The position numbers and the translations under genes are program-made. Positions 18,335 to 28,243 of a stretch of 64,000 bases of DNA are shown here, piece after piece; position 1 is the stretch's first letter, and each line of letters opens with the position of its first letter. Source of the DNA: Thalassospira sp. TSL5-1 (GTDB lineage Bacteria; Pseudomonadota; Alphaproteobacteria; Rhodospirillales; Thalassospiraceae). The notes under the pieces are model-generated. The model saw only the letters and a program-made list of their open reading frames with translations, made no database searches and had not been told where the DNA came from. Location of the stretch: assembly GCF_001907695.1 (NCBI RefSeq), contig NZ_KV880637.1:1736001-1800000 (forward strand), in the 5' to 3' direction.

Positions 18335-18364
18335 ACCGGTCATGCTTTGCATGGCCGGTTTTTG
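18335..18364 (+). terminator. Rho-independent terminator of metY
   Basis: ACCGGTCATGC (18335-18345) pairs with GCATGGCCGGT (18349-18359) with one wobble around a 3-nt loop, followed by TTTTTG. It lies 35 bp after the metY stop. Confidence 0.88.
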
Positions 18365-18431
18365 TTTGACCCTATCAGTACCCAGCCTGTAAATATGCAA
18401 TAAAGGCAAAACGTGCAAAATAGGCAAAATC

Positions 18432-19189
18432 ATGTCGAGCATCGAAAACCGTCACCGCGAGATTACATCCTTACTCAAGCAATATGGCACCGTCCATATT
18501 CATGATCTGGCAGAGCGCCTGCACACATCGCTCGACACAATTCGCCGCGATTTGCGCCAACTGGAGCAACAGGGCGATTTACGACGCATCCACGGAGGTG
18601 CCATTTTGCCTGCCACGGGTGACGGCAGTTATCAGGAACGCAGTCAGGAAATCCGCCCCGAGCGGACAACAATTGCCCGCTATGTCGCCCAAAATCATAT
18701 CCCCGATGATGCCATCGTCTTTTTCGATAGCGGGACAACGGTGCTTGAGGTCGCTCGGAACCTCAAACCATCCTTTCATGGGAGCGCAATCGTTCTAAAT
18801 CCTGCAGCGGCGGTCATTCTTGCAGACCACCCGAATGCAAACGTGATCATGGTTGGCGGTAAAATCCTGAAAAAGGAAATGGTCGTTTCCGGCGCTGGAA
18901 CGGTAGATGAAATCCGGCATTATCACGCCGATATTTGCATTCTTGGAACCTGCGCCATCCATCCAGAATTGGGTGTCAGCACTCAAAATATCGACGAAAA
19001 AGCCAGCAAAGCTGCAATGATTTCCCAATCATCCGAGGTCATTGCGATTGCAACGGTCGACAAATTTGAAACCAGGATGCCCTATAAAGTGTGCGATACA
19101 AATTTGGTCAGTACCCTTGTGACCGGCCGCAAGCTATCTGAAAGCTATTTATCAAATTATCGCACTCAAGGCATTGAGGTTGTTCAGAT

Positions 19190-19193
<4 letters not shown>
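18432..19193 (+). CDS. DeoR family transcriptional regulator
   Basis: 253 aa. The N-terminal DeoR helix-turn-helix is clear (NRHREITSLLKQYGTVHIHD, LHTSLDTIRRDLRQLEQQG, LRRIHGGAI). The C-terminal sugar-phosphate-sensing domain shows FFDSGTTVLEVARNL near residue 98, a GGKILKKEMVVSG segment near 143, and an ICILGTCAIHPELGVST loop. Such proteins usually repress sugar or polyol uptake and catabolism genes and are released by a phosphorylated sugar. It overlaps the following MFS gene by four bases (ATGA), so that transporter is its likely partner and target. The effector cannot be named from the sequence. Confidence 0.9.
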
Positions 19194-21497
<2,304 letters not shown>

Positions 21498-21521
21498 ATC
21501 ACCGCTAAACCGGGCAGAAAT

Positions 21522-21550
21522 AAGGGGTGCTGCACGGGCACCCCTTTCTT
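21522..21550. terminator. Bidirectional terminator between hemB and the HAD gene
   Basis: AAGGGGTGC (21522-21530) pairs with GCACCCCTT (21538-21546) around a 7-nt loop. TTCTT follows on the plus strand; on the minus strand the tail is ATTTC. It serves hemB and probably also the convergent HAD-family gene. Confidence 0.8.
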
Positions 21551-21555
21551 ATAGA

Positions 21556-22497
21556 TTATTCAAGTCCTGCACCAATGGCAGGTGCCCTAAAATGGGGTCG
21601 AAAACCTGAACGGTCATATAACAGTTCCAGGTCATCATAACCGTCCAAGAATCCCCCCCGCGTGACCAACAGGGTTTTGATCCCGGCCGCCAATCCCCCC
21701 AAAACATCGGTATGCAAGGTATCTCCAACCATCAAAATACGCTGCGGATCAATATCAGGGTAACGGTGCAAAATATCCTCGAAGACTTCGCGGTAAGGTT
21801 TGCCAACACATTCAGGCACCACGCCACAGGCATCCGCCGCCAGATGGGCAAAATAACCGGATTCTACCGATAAGAAATGCCCCATCGGTGCACAAATATC
21901 GGGATTACCCACAAGAATTGGCCGTGGCTTGTTTGCCAGGCTTTTTTCCAGCTTTTGTTGGCGCCGATCATTCCAGGCATCGGAATCAATCAGGACAAAA
22001 CCCTCTACTGCATCATAATCGGTATCATCATCGCCTAAAAACCGCGCCTGCCCCGGCAATTGATCAATCGGCCAGTGTGCGGGTGCCATCACCCCCCAAC
22101 GGGCAACATCAGGATGGCGTTTCATCATGGGCACAATATATTTTGCACTGCTGACAAGGGATTCCAGCGAAAAGTCAAATCCCCGTTTTCGATGTCGTTC
22201 AATGATGGCCTCTGGCGCATTCGACGCGTCGTTGGTGATAATGGCTAGCTCAACATTTCGCGCCCGTAATGCCGATACAGCCTGCAAGGCGCCCGGTATC
22301 GCCTCGGCACCGGAATTGAGCACACCAAAGGCATCAAAAATAATGATGTCAAACTGATCGGCAATTGCCAGGATGTTTGCAACTTCACCTGTTTCTTCAG
22401 GCAACTGCTCCGGCATTAGCCTTGGCATTCTGTCTGCATAGTTCAAATAAGCTGCAATGGCACTTTCGCGGTCAAGCGCAGGTCTGACACCTGTCAT
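21556..22497 (-). CDS. HAD-family hydrolase, NagD-like sugar phosphatase
   Basis: 313 aa. All HAD motifs are visible: motif I FDIIIFDAFGVLNSG near residue 51, motif II ELAIITNDAS, motif III lysine in VGKPYREVFEDI, and motif IV MVGDTLHTDVLGGLAAGI. The cap position and the PILVGNPDICAP segment place it in the NagD/class IIA group, which dephosphorylates small sugar or nucleotide phosphates. The ATG at 22497 was preferred because the preceding in-frame 49 residues look like leader; AAGG lies upstream. The substrate cannot be inferred from the neighbours. Confidence 0.88.
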   Translation of the reverse strand: MTGVRPALDRESAIAAYLNYADRMPRLMPEQLPEETGEVANILAIADQFDIIIFDAFGVLNSGAEAIPGALQAVSALRARNVELAIITNDASNAPEAIIERHRKRGFDFSLESLVSSAKYIVPMMKRHPDVARWGVMAPAHWPIDQLPGQARFLGDDDTDYDAVEGFVLIDSDAWNDRRQQKLEKSLANKPRPILVGNPDICAPMGHFLSVESGYFAHLAADACGVVPECVGKPYREVFEDILHRYPDIDPQRILMVGDTLHTDVLGGLAAGIKTLLVTRGGFLDGYDDLELLYDRSGFRPHFRAPAIGAGLE

Positions 22498-23068
22498 TAT
22501 GCTTTGCCTTTCAAATTTTATTTTCGACTCAAACTGCCGGCATATGATGCGAGTCTTTGATCGATTCCCGCATTTTTCAGCCAACAACGCCCTGTCATCC
22601 CGGTTGAACGCATCATCAGTGCCTGTAAAAGACCAGAAAATCAATAAGGCTCAAAAACGTAAACCGAAGTGCGAAACGGGCTGAGGGCGGGAAATGCCAA
22701 TACAGTAAAAATTTGGGTAATTTTATTAGCCATGCGTGTTACGCATGTCGTTAAAATTGGCAGATTTGGAAAATCAATGGTTATTTTGATTAAATTTTGG
22801 ACAATTGCTTAAATTCTGCGCTTTGTCTGGCCCTGATCTGCAAAAAACGCAATGGTTAAACGCCGCATCCAGGCTTATCTTCCAAATCAACAGATAACAG
22901 CAATCACTACCGACACGGAAATCTCTTTGAAGGATCCTGTCGCCCTGATTGCAAGAGCAGACCGACACGTCGAACCATTCAGTATGCCATCAGGCATCAC
23001 AGGGGTCACATGCCGGTTCCTTGAATGAAGTTTCCGACGCTGTCGGACGGTTTGAAATAGGTGATAAA
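22498..23068. other. Long divergent region between the HAD gene and the DUF1127 gene
   Basis: 571 bp without a supported gene. The middle part (about 22690-22810) is AT-rich, which fits promoters for one or both flanking genes. It holds the inverted repeat CATGCGT-GTT-ACGCATG at 22731-22747. No tRNA or riboswitch pattern was recognised; a small RNA cannot be excluded from reading alone. Confidence 0.5.
22731..22747. repeat. 7-bp inverted repeat, possible operator
   Basis: CATGCGT (22731-22737) and ACGCATG (22741-22747) are separated by GTT in an AT-rich promoter-like region about 230 bp before the HAD gene and 320 bp before the DUF1127 gene. A dimeric regulator could bind here. Confidence 0.35.
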
Positions 23069-23227
23069 ATGATCCTGACAAAAATTTTCGCTTACCTGCG
23101 TGCCCTGCGTATTCAATACCAGACCCAGAATGCTCTTTCCAAACTTGACCAGCGTGAACTGGCTGATATTGGCCTGAACCGCGATCAGATCGAAGACGTT
23201 GCACATCGTGTTGCCTTTGGTCACTAA
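23069..23227 (+). CDS. DUF1127 small protein
   Basis: 52 aa. The C-terminal DUF1127 pattern is clear: ALSKLDQRELADIGLNRDQIEDVAHRVAFG, with the LxxLxxxxLxDIGLxRxxI signature, preceded by a basic, aromatic N-terminal helix (FAYLRALRIQYQ). In other alphaproteobacteria small Arg-rich DUF1127 proteins bind RNA and affect phosphate and carbon metabolism; whether this one does is unknown. The ATG at 23069 follows AGGTG. An unusually long upstream region precedes it and a terminator follows. Confidence 0.88.
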   Translation: MILTKIFAYLRALRIQYQTQNALSKLDQRELADIGLNRDQIEDVAHRVAFGH

Positions 23228-23257
23228 GATTTGCAAATCTTTCCGGTCTGCCCAAAC

Positions 23258-23296
23258 AAAAAAAGCTCCGTGCGTTGAACCCGCCGGAGCTTTTTT
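23258..23296. terminator. Bidirectional terminator between DUF1127 gene and malonyl-CoA synthetase
   Basis: AAAAAAAGCTCCG (23258-23270) pairs with CGGAGCTTTTTT (23285-23296) around a 14-nt loop. T-runs occur on both strands, so it can end both convergent transcripts. Confidence 0.88.
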
Positions 23297-23322
23297 GCTG
23301 CCTGCTTTATGAGACAGGATGA

Positions 23323-24837
23323 TCAGGCAAACAAAGCACGGTAGTCCTCGCGCAGGATATTTTTCTGCACTTTTCCCATTGTGTTGCGCGGTAGTTCGGC
23401 CAAAAAAATCACTTTCTTTGGAACCTTAAAATTCGCCATTAGTGATTTGATATAATTAATAATATCATTTTCCGAGATATGTGCATCCCCATCTCGAACT
23501 ACAATGGCGACAACCGCCTCGCCAAAATCGGGATGCGGCACACCAATAACCGCACTTTCCAGAACGCCGTTCATTTTATCGATCTCGGTTTCAATTTCCT
23601 TGGGGTAAATATTAAACCCGCCTGAAATCACCAGATCCTTTGCCCGCCCGACAATATGCACATAGCCCTTCGCATCAATCAGGGCGATATCACCGGTAAT
23701 GAAGAACCCATCATCGCGAAATTCCTCACGCGTTTTTTCCGGCATCTTCCAATAGCCCGCAAAAACATTGGGCCCGCGCGCTTCGAGCACCCCGACCTCG
23801 CCGGTCGGAAGAATATTGCCATCCGTATCGCATACCCGAACCTCAACCCCGGGCAAAGCAGGCCCGACCGTATGAATGATACGTTCCCCCTGTAACGGGT
23901 TTGACGTCGCCATGCCCATCTCTGTCATGCCATAGCGTTCCAGCAAATAGTGCCCGGTGCGCTGATGAAAGGCCGAAAATGTTTCGGGCAACAACGGCGC
24001 AGATCCTGAGATGAACAGGCGCATATTTGACACCAAACTTGCTGAAAAATCTTCTCCCGCCAGCAAGCGCACATAAAATGTCGGAACGCCCATCATGACC
24101 GTTGAGCGCGGCAACGCCTTAATCACCTGATCCCGGTCAAATTTCGGCAAAAAGATCATGCTGGCACCTGACATCAATACACAATGACAGGCAATAAACA
24201 GACCATGTGTATGGAAAATAGGCAGGGCATGCAGCAAAGTATCGCTAGCCGTGAACCCCCATAAATCCACCAGGGTTTGGCCGTTTGACCACAGGTTCAT
24301 TTGGGTCATCATGGCACCTTTGGGTTTACCAGTGGTGCCGGATGTATAAAGAATTGCCGCAAGATCATCATCCTCACAGGCAATCGGTGCAAAATCACCT
24401 GCCTGACTTACGGCAGCATCAGCAATGCTACCATTGCCATCACCATCAAGCGTATAAACCGCACAACCAGCCCGCCCCTGAACGATCGCGTCCATATCGG
24501 CCTTACCCCTCGGCGGACAAACAACCACAGCCGGAGACGCATCCTCGATGAAATAAGACAATTCGTGAGTTTGATAGGCCGTATTTAGCGGCAAATATAC
24601 CAAACCCGCCCGAATACAGCCCAAATATAAAAACAGGGCTGCGGGTGACTTTTCCACCTGAACCGCAACGCGGTCGCCCTTTTGCGCCCCGGCCTGCACC
24701 AACGCATTGGCATAACGCGCTGACCATTCGTCGGCATCGCGATATGTCAGGCAATTGCCATCGGGAGTTTCGATAAGGGCTTTATCCAGATTGCTTGGAA
24801 AACTGGCCCGAAGGCGCATAAAAAGACTGGTGGTCAC
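23323..24837 (-). CDS. matB: Malonyl-CoA synthetase-like acyl-CoA ligase
   Basis: 504 aa ANL-superfamily ligase that probably activates malonate (perhaps methylmalonate) to the CoA ester with ATP. Motifs: ILYTSGTTGKPKGAMMT near residue 160, LPIFHTHGLF, LERYGMTEMGMATSNP near residue 290 (the MatB-type SNP form), GEVGVLEARGPNVFAGYW, GRAKDLVISGGFNIYPKE, and the catalytic Lys in LPRNTMGKVQKN at the C-terminus. A GTG at 24837 was chosen as the start since AGGGG lies seven bases upstream and the length then equals known MatB proteins; an in-frame ATG 13 codons upstream has no site. No malonate transporter or decarboxylase is adjacent. Confidence 0.88.
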   Translation of the reverse strand: MTTSLFMRLRASFPSNLDKALIETPDGNCLTYRDADEWSARYANALVQAGAQKGDRVAVQVEKSPAALFLYLGCIRAGLVYLPLNTAYQTHELSYFIEDASPAVVVCPPRGKADMDAIVQGRAGCAVYTLDGDGNGSIADAAVSQAGDFAPIACEDDDLAAILYTSGTTGKPKGAMMTQMNLWSNGQTLVDLWGFTASDTLLHALPIFHTHGLFIACHCVLMSGASMIFLPKFDRDQVIKALPRSTVMMGVPTFYVRLLAGEDFSASLVSNMRLFISGSAPLLPETFSAFHQRTGHYLLERYGMTEMGMATSNPLQGERIIHTVGPALPGVEVRVCDTDGNILPTGEVGVLEARGPNVFAGYWKMPEKTREEFRDDGFFITGDIALIDAKGYVHIVGRAKDLVISGGFNIYPKEIETEIDKMNGVLESAVIGVPHPDFGEAVVAIVVRDGDAHISENDIINYIKSLMANFKVPKKVIFLAELPRNTMGKVQKNILREDYRALFA

Positions 24838-24987
24838 GTCATTTCCCCTATTGGATCGGTTAACGGGCCATGCCAAAACACAGCCCGTTTTGAACCAACC
24901 TAATACAGGAAAATAAAATTTGCAATTCGGTACGGCTTTACCGGGTTAGCAAATAAGGGCTATTCCGGCCCGGTTTGGCCTTCGATA

Positions 24988-26154
24988 TTAACCAACCTGA
25001 GGAAACTCGCCGTCAATGTAAGGGAAAGCTTCCCCGACTGTGACCAGCAATTCCGGGAAAAAGCCGTTAAAATGGGTTGCCAGCGCATTGGAATAGGCAC
25101 CGATATGACCAAATTCGATCCAGTCACCTTCACGAATATCAGCCGGCAACGTCACCGTTTGTGGCAACACATCCATATTGTCGCAGGTCGGCCCATAAAT
25201 CGTAAATTCCAGAGTTTCTTCGGGATCAAAATCCCCACCGATACGCATGGGGCGCACCGGATAACGCAAGTTCCCTGTTACCGCCTCAGACAGGCTGCCA
25301 TAAATACCGTCATTGATGAAAAGCTGGTCTTCCTTGCGCAATTGAATTTGCGTCACCAACGAAACCCCACTTGAGACCAGGGCCCGCCCCGGCTCGCACA
25401 TAAAGATAATATCGGGCATATCAAGCCAGCGAATACAATCCTTTATTTCGTCCATAAAGACCTCGAGGCCCGGACCGCGCTGGTTCATATATTGCCCCGG
25501 AAAACCGCCCCCAACATCAATGGAATGAATTTTAACACCTGAAAAATCGATCACCTGGCGGATCAATTCGATGGCAATACGATAGCCATTCGGACTGATA
25601 CATTGTGAACCAACATGGAAGCACAGCCCGGCCTTGTATCCATATCGATCTACTTTCTTGAGAAGTTCTGCTGCCGTCATCGGGCGGGCACCGAATTTTG
25701 CCGACAGATTATATGCCGCCCCGGCCGGCGGCGTTGCCAGGCGTACATGGATCACCAAATCCGGGTCTTCATCCGTCTCACGGCGAATCTTATCGAGTTC
25801 ATCTTCGGTATCGATCACGAAATGGCGAATGCCAAAAACACGATGCGCACTGCGAATAGCATCACGGCTTTTTACCGGGTGCATAAAATAAGCATCCATT
25901 CCCGGGAACTGCCGGCGAACCAATGCGATTTCGTCGGGGGATGCCGTATCAAAATGACGCACGCCACCTTCATGCAAATAACGCATGATTTCAGGGTGCG
26001 GGTTACATTTCACCGCATACAATACCTTGCCAGGAAACATTTCGACAAAGCGTGAGGCTACATCACGCAATATGTCGGGACGCAGACAGTAAACCGGATA
26101 GGACGGTTTGAGTTCCTTTACGACATCATAGGTCGTATCAAAATGGCGTGGCAT
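24988..26154 (-). CDS. Group IV PLP decarboxylase, ornithine/lysine decarboxylase type
   Basis: 388 aa. PLP-lysine motif VLYAVKCNPHPEIM near residue 44, CFHVGSQCISPNGY near residue 170, VGGGFPGQY, MCEPGRALVSSG near residue 250, and the active-site IYGPTCDNMDVL with the Cys-Asp pair of ornithine decarboxylases. It would make putrescine (or cadaverine) for polyamine synthesis. The ATG at 26154 follows GGAG; the in-frame 47 residues upstream are Cys-rich and look non-coding. It is divergent from an aldehyde dehydrogenase across a region with three inverted repeats. Ornithine is favoured over lysine by family resemblance only. Confidence 0.88.
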   Translation of the reverse strand: MPRHFDTTYDVVKELKPSYPVYCLRPDILRDVASRFVEMFPGKVLYAVKCNPHPEIMRYLHEGGVRHFDTASPDEIALVRRQFPGMDAYFMHPVKSRDAIRSAHRVFGIRHFVIDTEDELDKIRRETDEDPDLVIHVRLATPPAGAAYNLSAKFGARPMTAAELLKKVDRYGYKAGLCFHVGSQCISPNGYRIAIELIRQVIDFSGVKIHSIDVGGGFPGQYMNQRGPGLEVFMDEIKDCIRWLDMPDIIFMCEPGRALVSSGVSLVTQIQLRKEDQLFINDGIYGSLSEAVTGNLRYPVRPMRIGGDFDPEETLEFTIYGPTCDNMDVLPQTVTLPADIREGDWIEFGHIGAYSNALATHFNGFFPELLVTVGEAFPYIDGEFPQVG

Positions 26155-26315
26155 CGCTGGCTCCGAACATTTCCAAACATGATTAAAACTTAAACGCCCG
26201 CAGCAACAGGCTGTTCCGGCAAATTTATCAAGGTTCGACAGCCTAACAAGCAAGAGACAAAATGTCATGGCGCAACAGATGCAAAGGACTTGCAATCATT
26301 CAGCCATCCGCTTAA

Positions 26316-26371
26316 TTTGGTAAAACAATACCAAATAACCACTTAACTGGTAGTACTTCAAAACATGAAGT
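26316..26371. promoter_or_regulatory. Three adjacent inverted repeats between decarboxylase and aldehyde dehydrogenase genes
   Basis: TTTGGTA-6 nt-TACCAAA (26316-26335), ACCA-CTTAAC-TGGT (26338-26351) and ACTTCA-5 nt-TGAAGT (26355-26371) lie in tandem, ending 27 bp before the aldehyde dehydrogenase start. Their density in a divergent region suggests operators for one or more dimeric regulators; none is identifiable. Confidence 0.45.
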
Positions 26372-26397
26372 AAACCGGCAAAAACAGGGAGGCTTCC

Positions 26398-27885
26398 GTG
26401 ACTGTGGAACTGGAACTGGACCCATTCGTCCTGGCGAAATCACTTTCTGGCGTACACCTGATTGATGGTGAATTTGTTGCCCCGTTAAATGGTAAAACAT
26501 TTGATGTGTTGAACCCGGCCACCGGCAAATCAATCGGCCAGGCCGCCGAAGGCGACAAGGCTGACGTTGATCGCGCCGTCAAAATTGCCAAAGAAGCCCA
26601 AAAATCCTGGGCGGAGCGCCCGGCACGTGAACGCGGAAAACTTGTGGCCGAATGCGGCCGCATTCTTAACCAGCACGTCGATGAACTGGGCAAACTGATT
26701 GCCCTGGAATCAGGCAAGGCCCTTCGTACCGAAAGCCGGGTTGAGGCATCGGTGCTGGCAGACATGTTTGTATTTTTTGGTGGCCTGGCTTCGGAACTCA
26801 AGGGCGAAACGGTTCCCTTTAACCCCAATATGATGACCATGACGACCCGGGAACCGGTGGGCGTTGTCGGGGCGATCATTCCCTGGAACGTGCCGCTGTT
26901 GCTGATGGCGATTAAGGTCGCACCTGCCCTGGTTGCAGGCAACAGTGTTGTTGTCAAATCCGCCGAGGACACGCCCTTTACCGTTCTGCGCGTCTGCCAG
27001 ATCATGCAGCAGATTTTGCCAAAGGGTGTCTTGAATATCCTTTCCGGCTTTGGCCCTGGCTGTGGCGGGCCGCTTGTCGAACACAAGGACGTCAAGAAGG
27101 TTTCCTTCACCGGGTCCGTTGAAACCGGCCGTACCGTTTATCGGGCCGCTGCGGAAAAATTGATCCCGGTGACGCTGGAATTGGGCGGTAAATCCCCCAT
27201 GATCGTAATGGACGACGCCGACCTTGAAAAGGCGGTTGCCGGTGCCATTGGTGGCATGCGCTTTACCCGCCAGGGGCAAAGCTGCACGGCATCGTCCCGC
27301 ATTCTGGTGCATGAAAAGCTGCATGACGAATTTGTCAGCCGCCTTAAAGACCGCGTCAATGCCCTCAAAATGGGCAATCCGCTTGATGAAAGCACTGATA
27401 TTGGCACCATCATCAATGCCAAACAGCGTGCCAAGGTTTGTAACTATATTGAAATCGGCAGCGAAGAAGGTGCGACGAAACATGAACTAAGCGCCCTGCC
27501 CGACGACCCGGAACTGGCAGATGGACAATATGTCCGCCCGGTCATTTTCACCGATGTCAAACCGGATTCCCGGATTGCCCGTGAAGAAATTTTCGGCCCG
27601 GTCGCCTGTGTATTCAAGTTCAAGACATTTGAAGAAGCCCTTGAACTTGCAAACGATAGTGACTTTGGCCTGGCTGCCACTGTATGGACCACCGATCTTA
27701 GAACGGCCCTGGTTGCGACCAAGCGCCTAGAGGCAGGTTTTGTGCAGGTCAATCAGAACCTTGTGGTTCAGCCCAACCTGTCCTATGGCGGCATAAAGCT
27801 TTCAGGGTTGGGGCGTGAAGCATCACTTGAAAGCATGCTTGAGCATTTTACCCACAAGAAAACCATCATTCTCAATATGGAATAA
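26398..27885 (+). CDS. Aldehyde dehydrogenase family protein
   Basis: 495 aa NAD(P)-dependent aldehyde dehydrogenase. Motifs: VGAIIPWNVPLLLMAIK near residue 157, the cofactor segment VSFTGSVETGR near residue 236, general base Glu in LELGGKSP near residue 260, catalytic Cys in RQGQSCTASSR near residue 297, and EIFGPVACVFKF near residue 398. The start is GTG at 26398, preceded closely by AGGGAGG. It lies divergent from a putative ornithine decarboxylase, which would fit oxidation of an amino-aldehyde, but the substrate is not fixed by the sequence. It is not the MmsA type expected for the valine operon. A terminator follows. Confidence 0.9.
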   Translation: MTVELELDPFVLAKSLSGVHLIDGEFVAPLNGKTFDVLNPATGKSIGQAAEGDKADVDRAVKIAKEAQKSWAERPARERGKLVAECGRILNQHVDELGKLIALESGKALRTESRVEASVLADMFVFFGGLASELKGETVPFNPNMMTMTTREPVGVVGAIIPWNVPLLLMAIKVAPALVAGNSVVVKSAEDTPFTVLRVCQIMQQILPKGVLNILSGFGPGCGGPLVEHKDVKKVSFTGSVETGRTVYRAAAEKLIPVTLELGGKSPMIVMDDADLEKAVAGAIGGMRFTRQGQSCTASSRILVHEKLHDEFVSRLKDRVNALKMGNPLDESTDIGTIINAKQRAKVCNYIEIGSEEGATKHELSALPDDPELADGQYVRPVIFTDVKPDSRIAREEIFGPVACVFKFKTFEEALELANDSDFGLAATVWTTDLRTALVATKRLEAGFVQVNQNLVVQPNLSYGGIKLSGLGREASLESMLEHFTHKKTIILNME

Positions 27886-27911
27886 GGGAAAAACCGCCAG
27901 TTATGTTCCCA

Positions 27912-27947
27912 CCGGGTTGCATTGCGAAATATGCAACCCGGCTTTTT
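27912..27947 (+). terminator. Rho-independent terminator of the aldehyde dehydrogenase gene
   Basis: Perfect 11-bp stem CCGGGTTGCAT/ATGCAACCCGG (27912-27922 and 27931-27941), 8-nt loop, followed by CTTTTT. Confidence 0.93.
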
Positions 27948-28093
27948 CCCATGTTTTCTTGACCTGAAGTGTCTGATCCGTAAAAGTGCGTTTTATTCGC
28001 GCTTACAGTTCTGAAAGTATCTGGCACATGTCTGACGGCACCGACACCACACTGTCGCCCTGTTCTCCTCCCTGTTATGCAGGCGTGGCTGAC

Positions 28094-28135
28094 ATGATGC
28101 TTATTATTTGCTCCATTTCCATTCGGCGAATGTGA
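28094..28135 (+). CDS. Possible isoleucine-rich leader peptide of ilvA
   Basis: Short frame reading MMLIICSISIRRM then stop: four Ile codons and one Leu in 13. AGGCG lies eight bases before the first ATG, and the stop codon is two bases from a 9-bp hairpin. Position, size and codon bias match leader peptides that sense isoleucyl-tRNA, and the gene downstream makes the first isoleucine-specific enzyme. A chance frame cannot be excluded. Confidence 0.45.
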   Translation: MMLIICSISIRRM

Positions 28136-28137
28136 AC

Positions 28138-28159
28138 CCTGTCATCTGCGGATGACAGG
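28138..28159 (+). promoter_or_regulatory. Hairpin downstream of the ilvA leader frame
   Basis: CCTGTCATC and GATGACAGG pair perfectly (9 bp) around TGCG. There is no T-run after it, so if it takes part in attenuation the mechanism would be Rho-dependent or act through alternative pairing rather than as a simple intrinsic terminator. Confidence 0.5.
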
Positions 28160-28243
28160 CCTGATGTAACCATCAATCCAATCCCTACATTCACATTTGC
28201 AGTTGCTGCCTTGATTATGGGCAGAACCTACAGGAGTCTGGAA

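Larger units (their letters stand above)
27948..28243. other. Leader and promoter region of the threonine deaminase gene
   Basis: 296 bp between the aldehyde dehydrogenase terminator and ilvA. Early on a weak hairpin AAGTGCG/CGCGCTT spans about 27983-28003. Further on it contains a 13-codon reading frame rich in isoleucine and a strong hairpin (listed separately), and finally a short CTGCC/GGCAG hairpin near 28206-28224 just before the ribosome-binding site AGGAG at 28232-28236. Confidence 0.5.

Noticed and set aside
26710-27483. Minus-strand frame of 257 codons opposite the aldehyde dehydrogenase
   Set aside because: Shadow frame; the plus-strand gene has all catalytic motifs.
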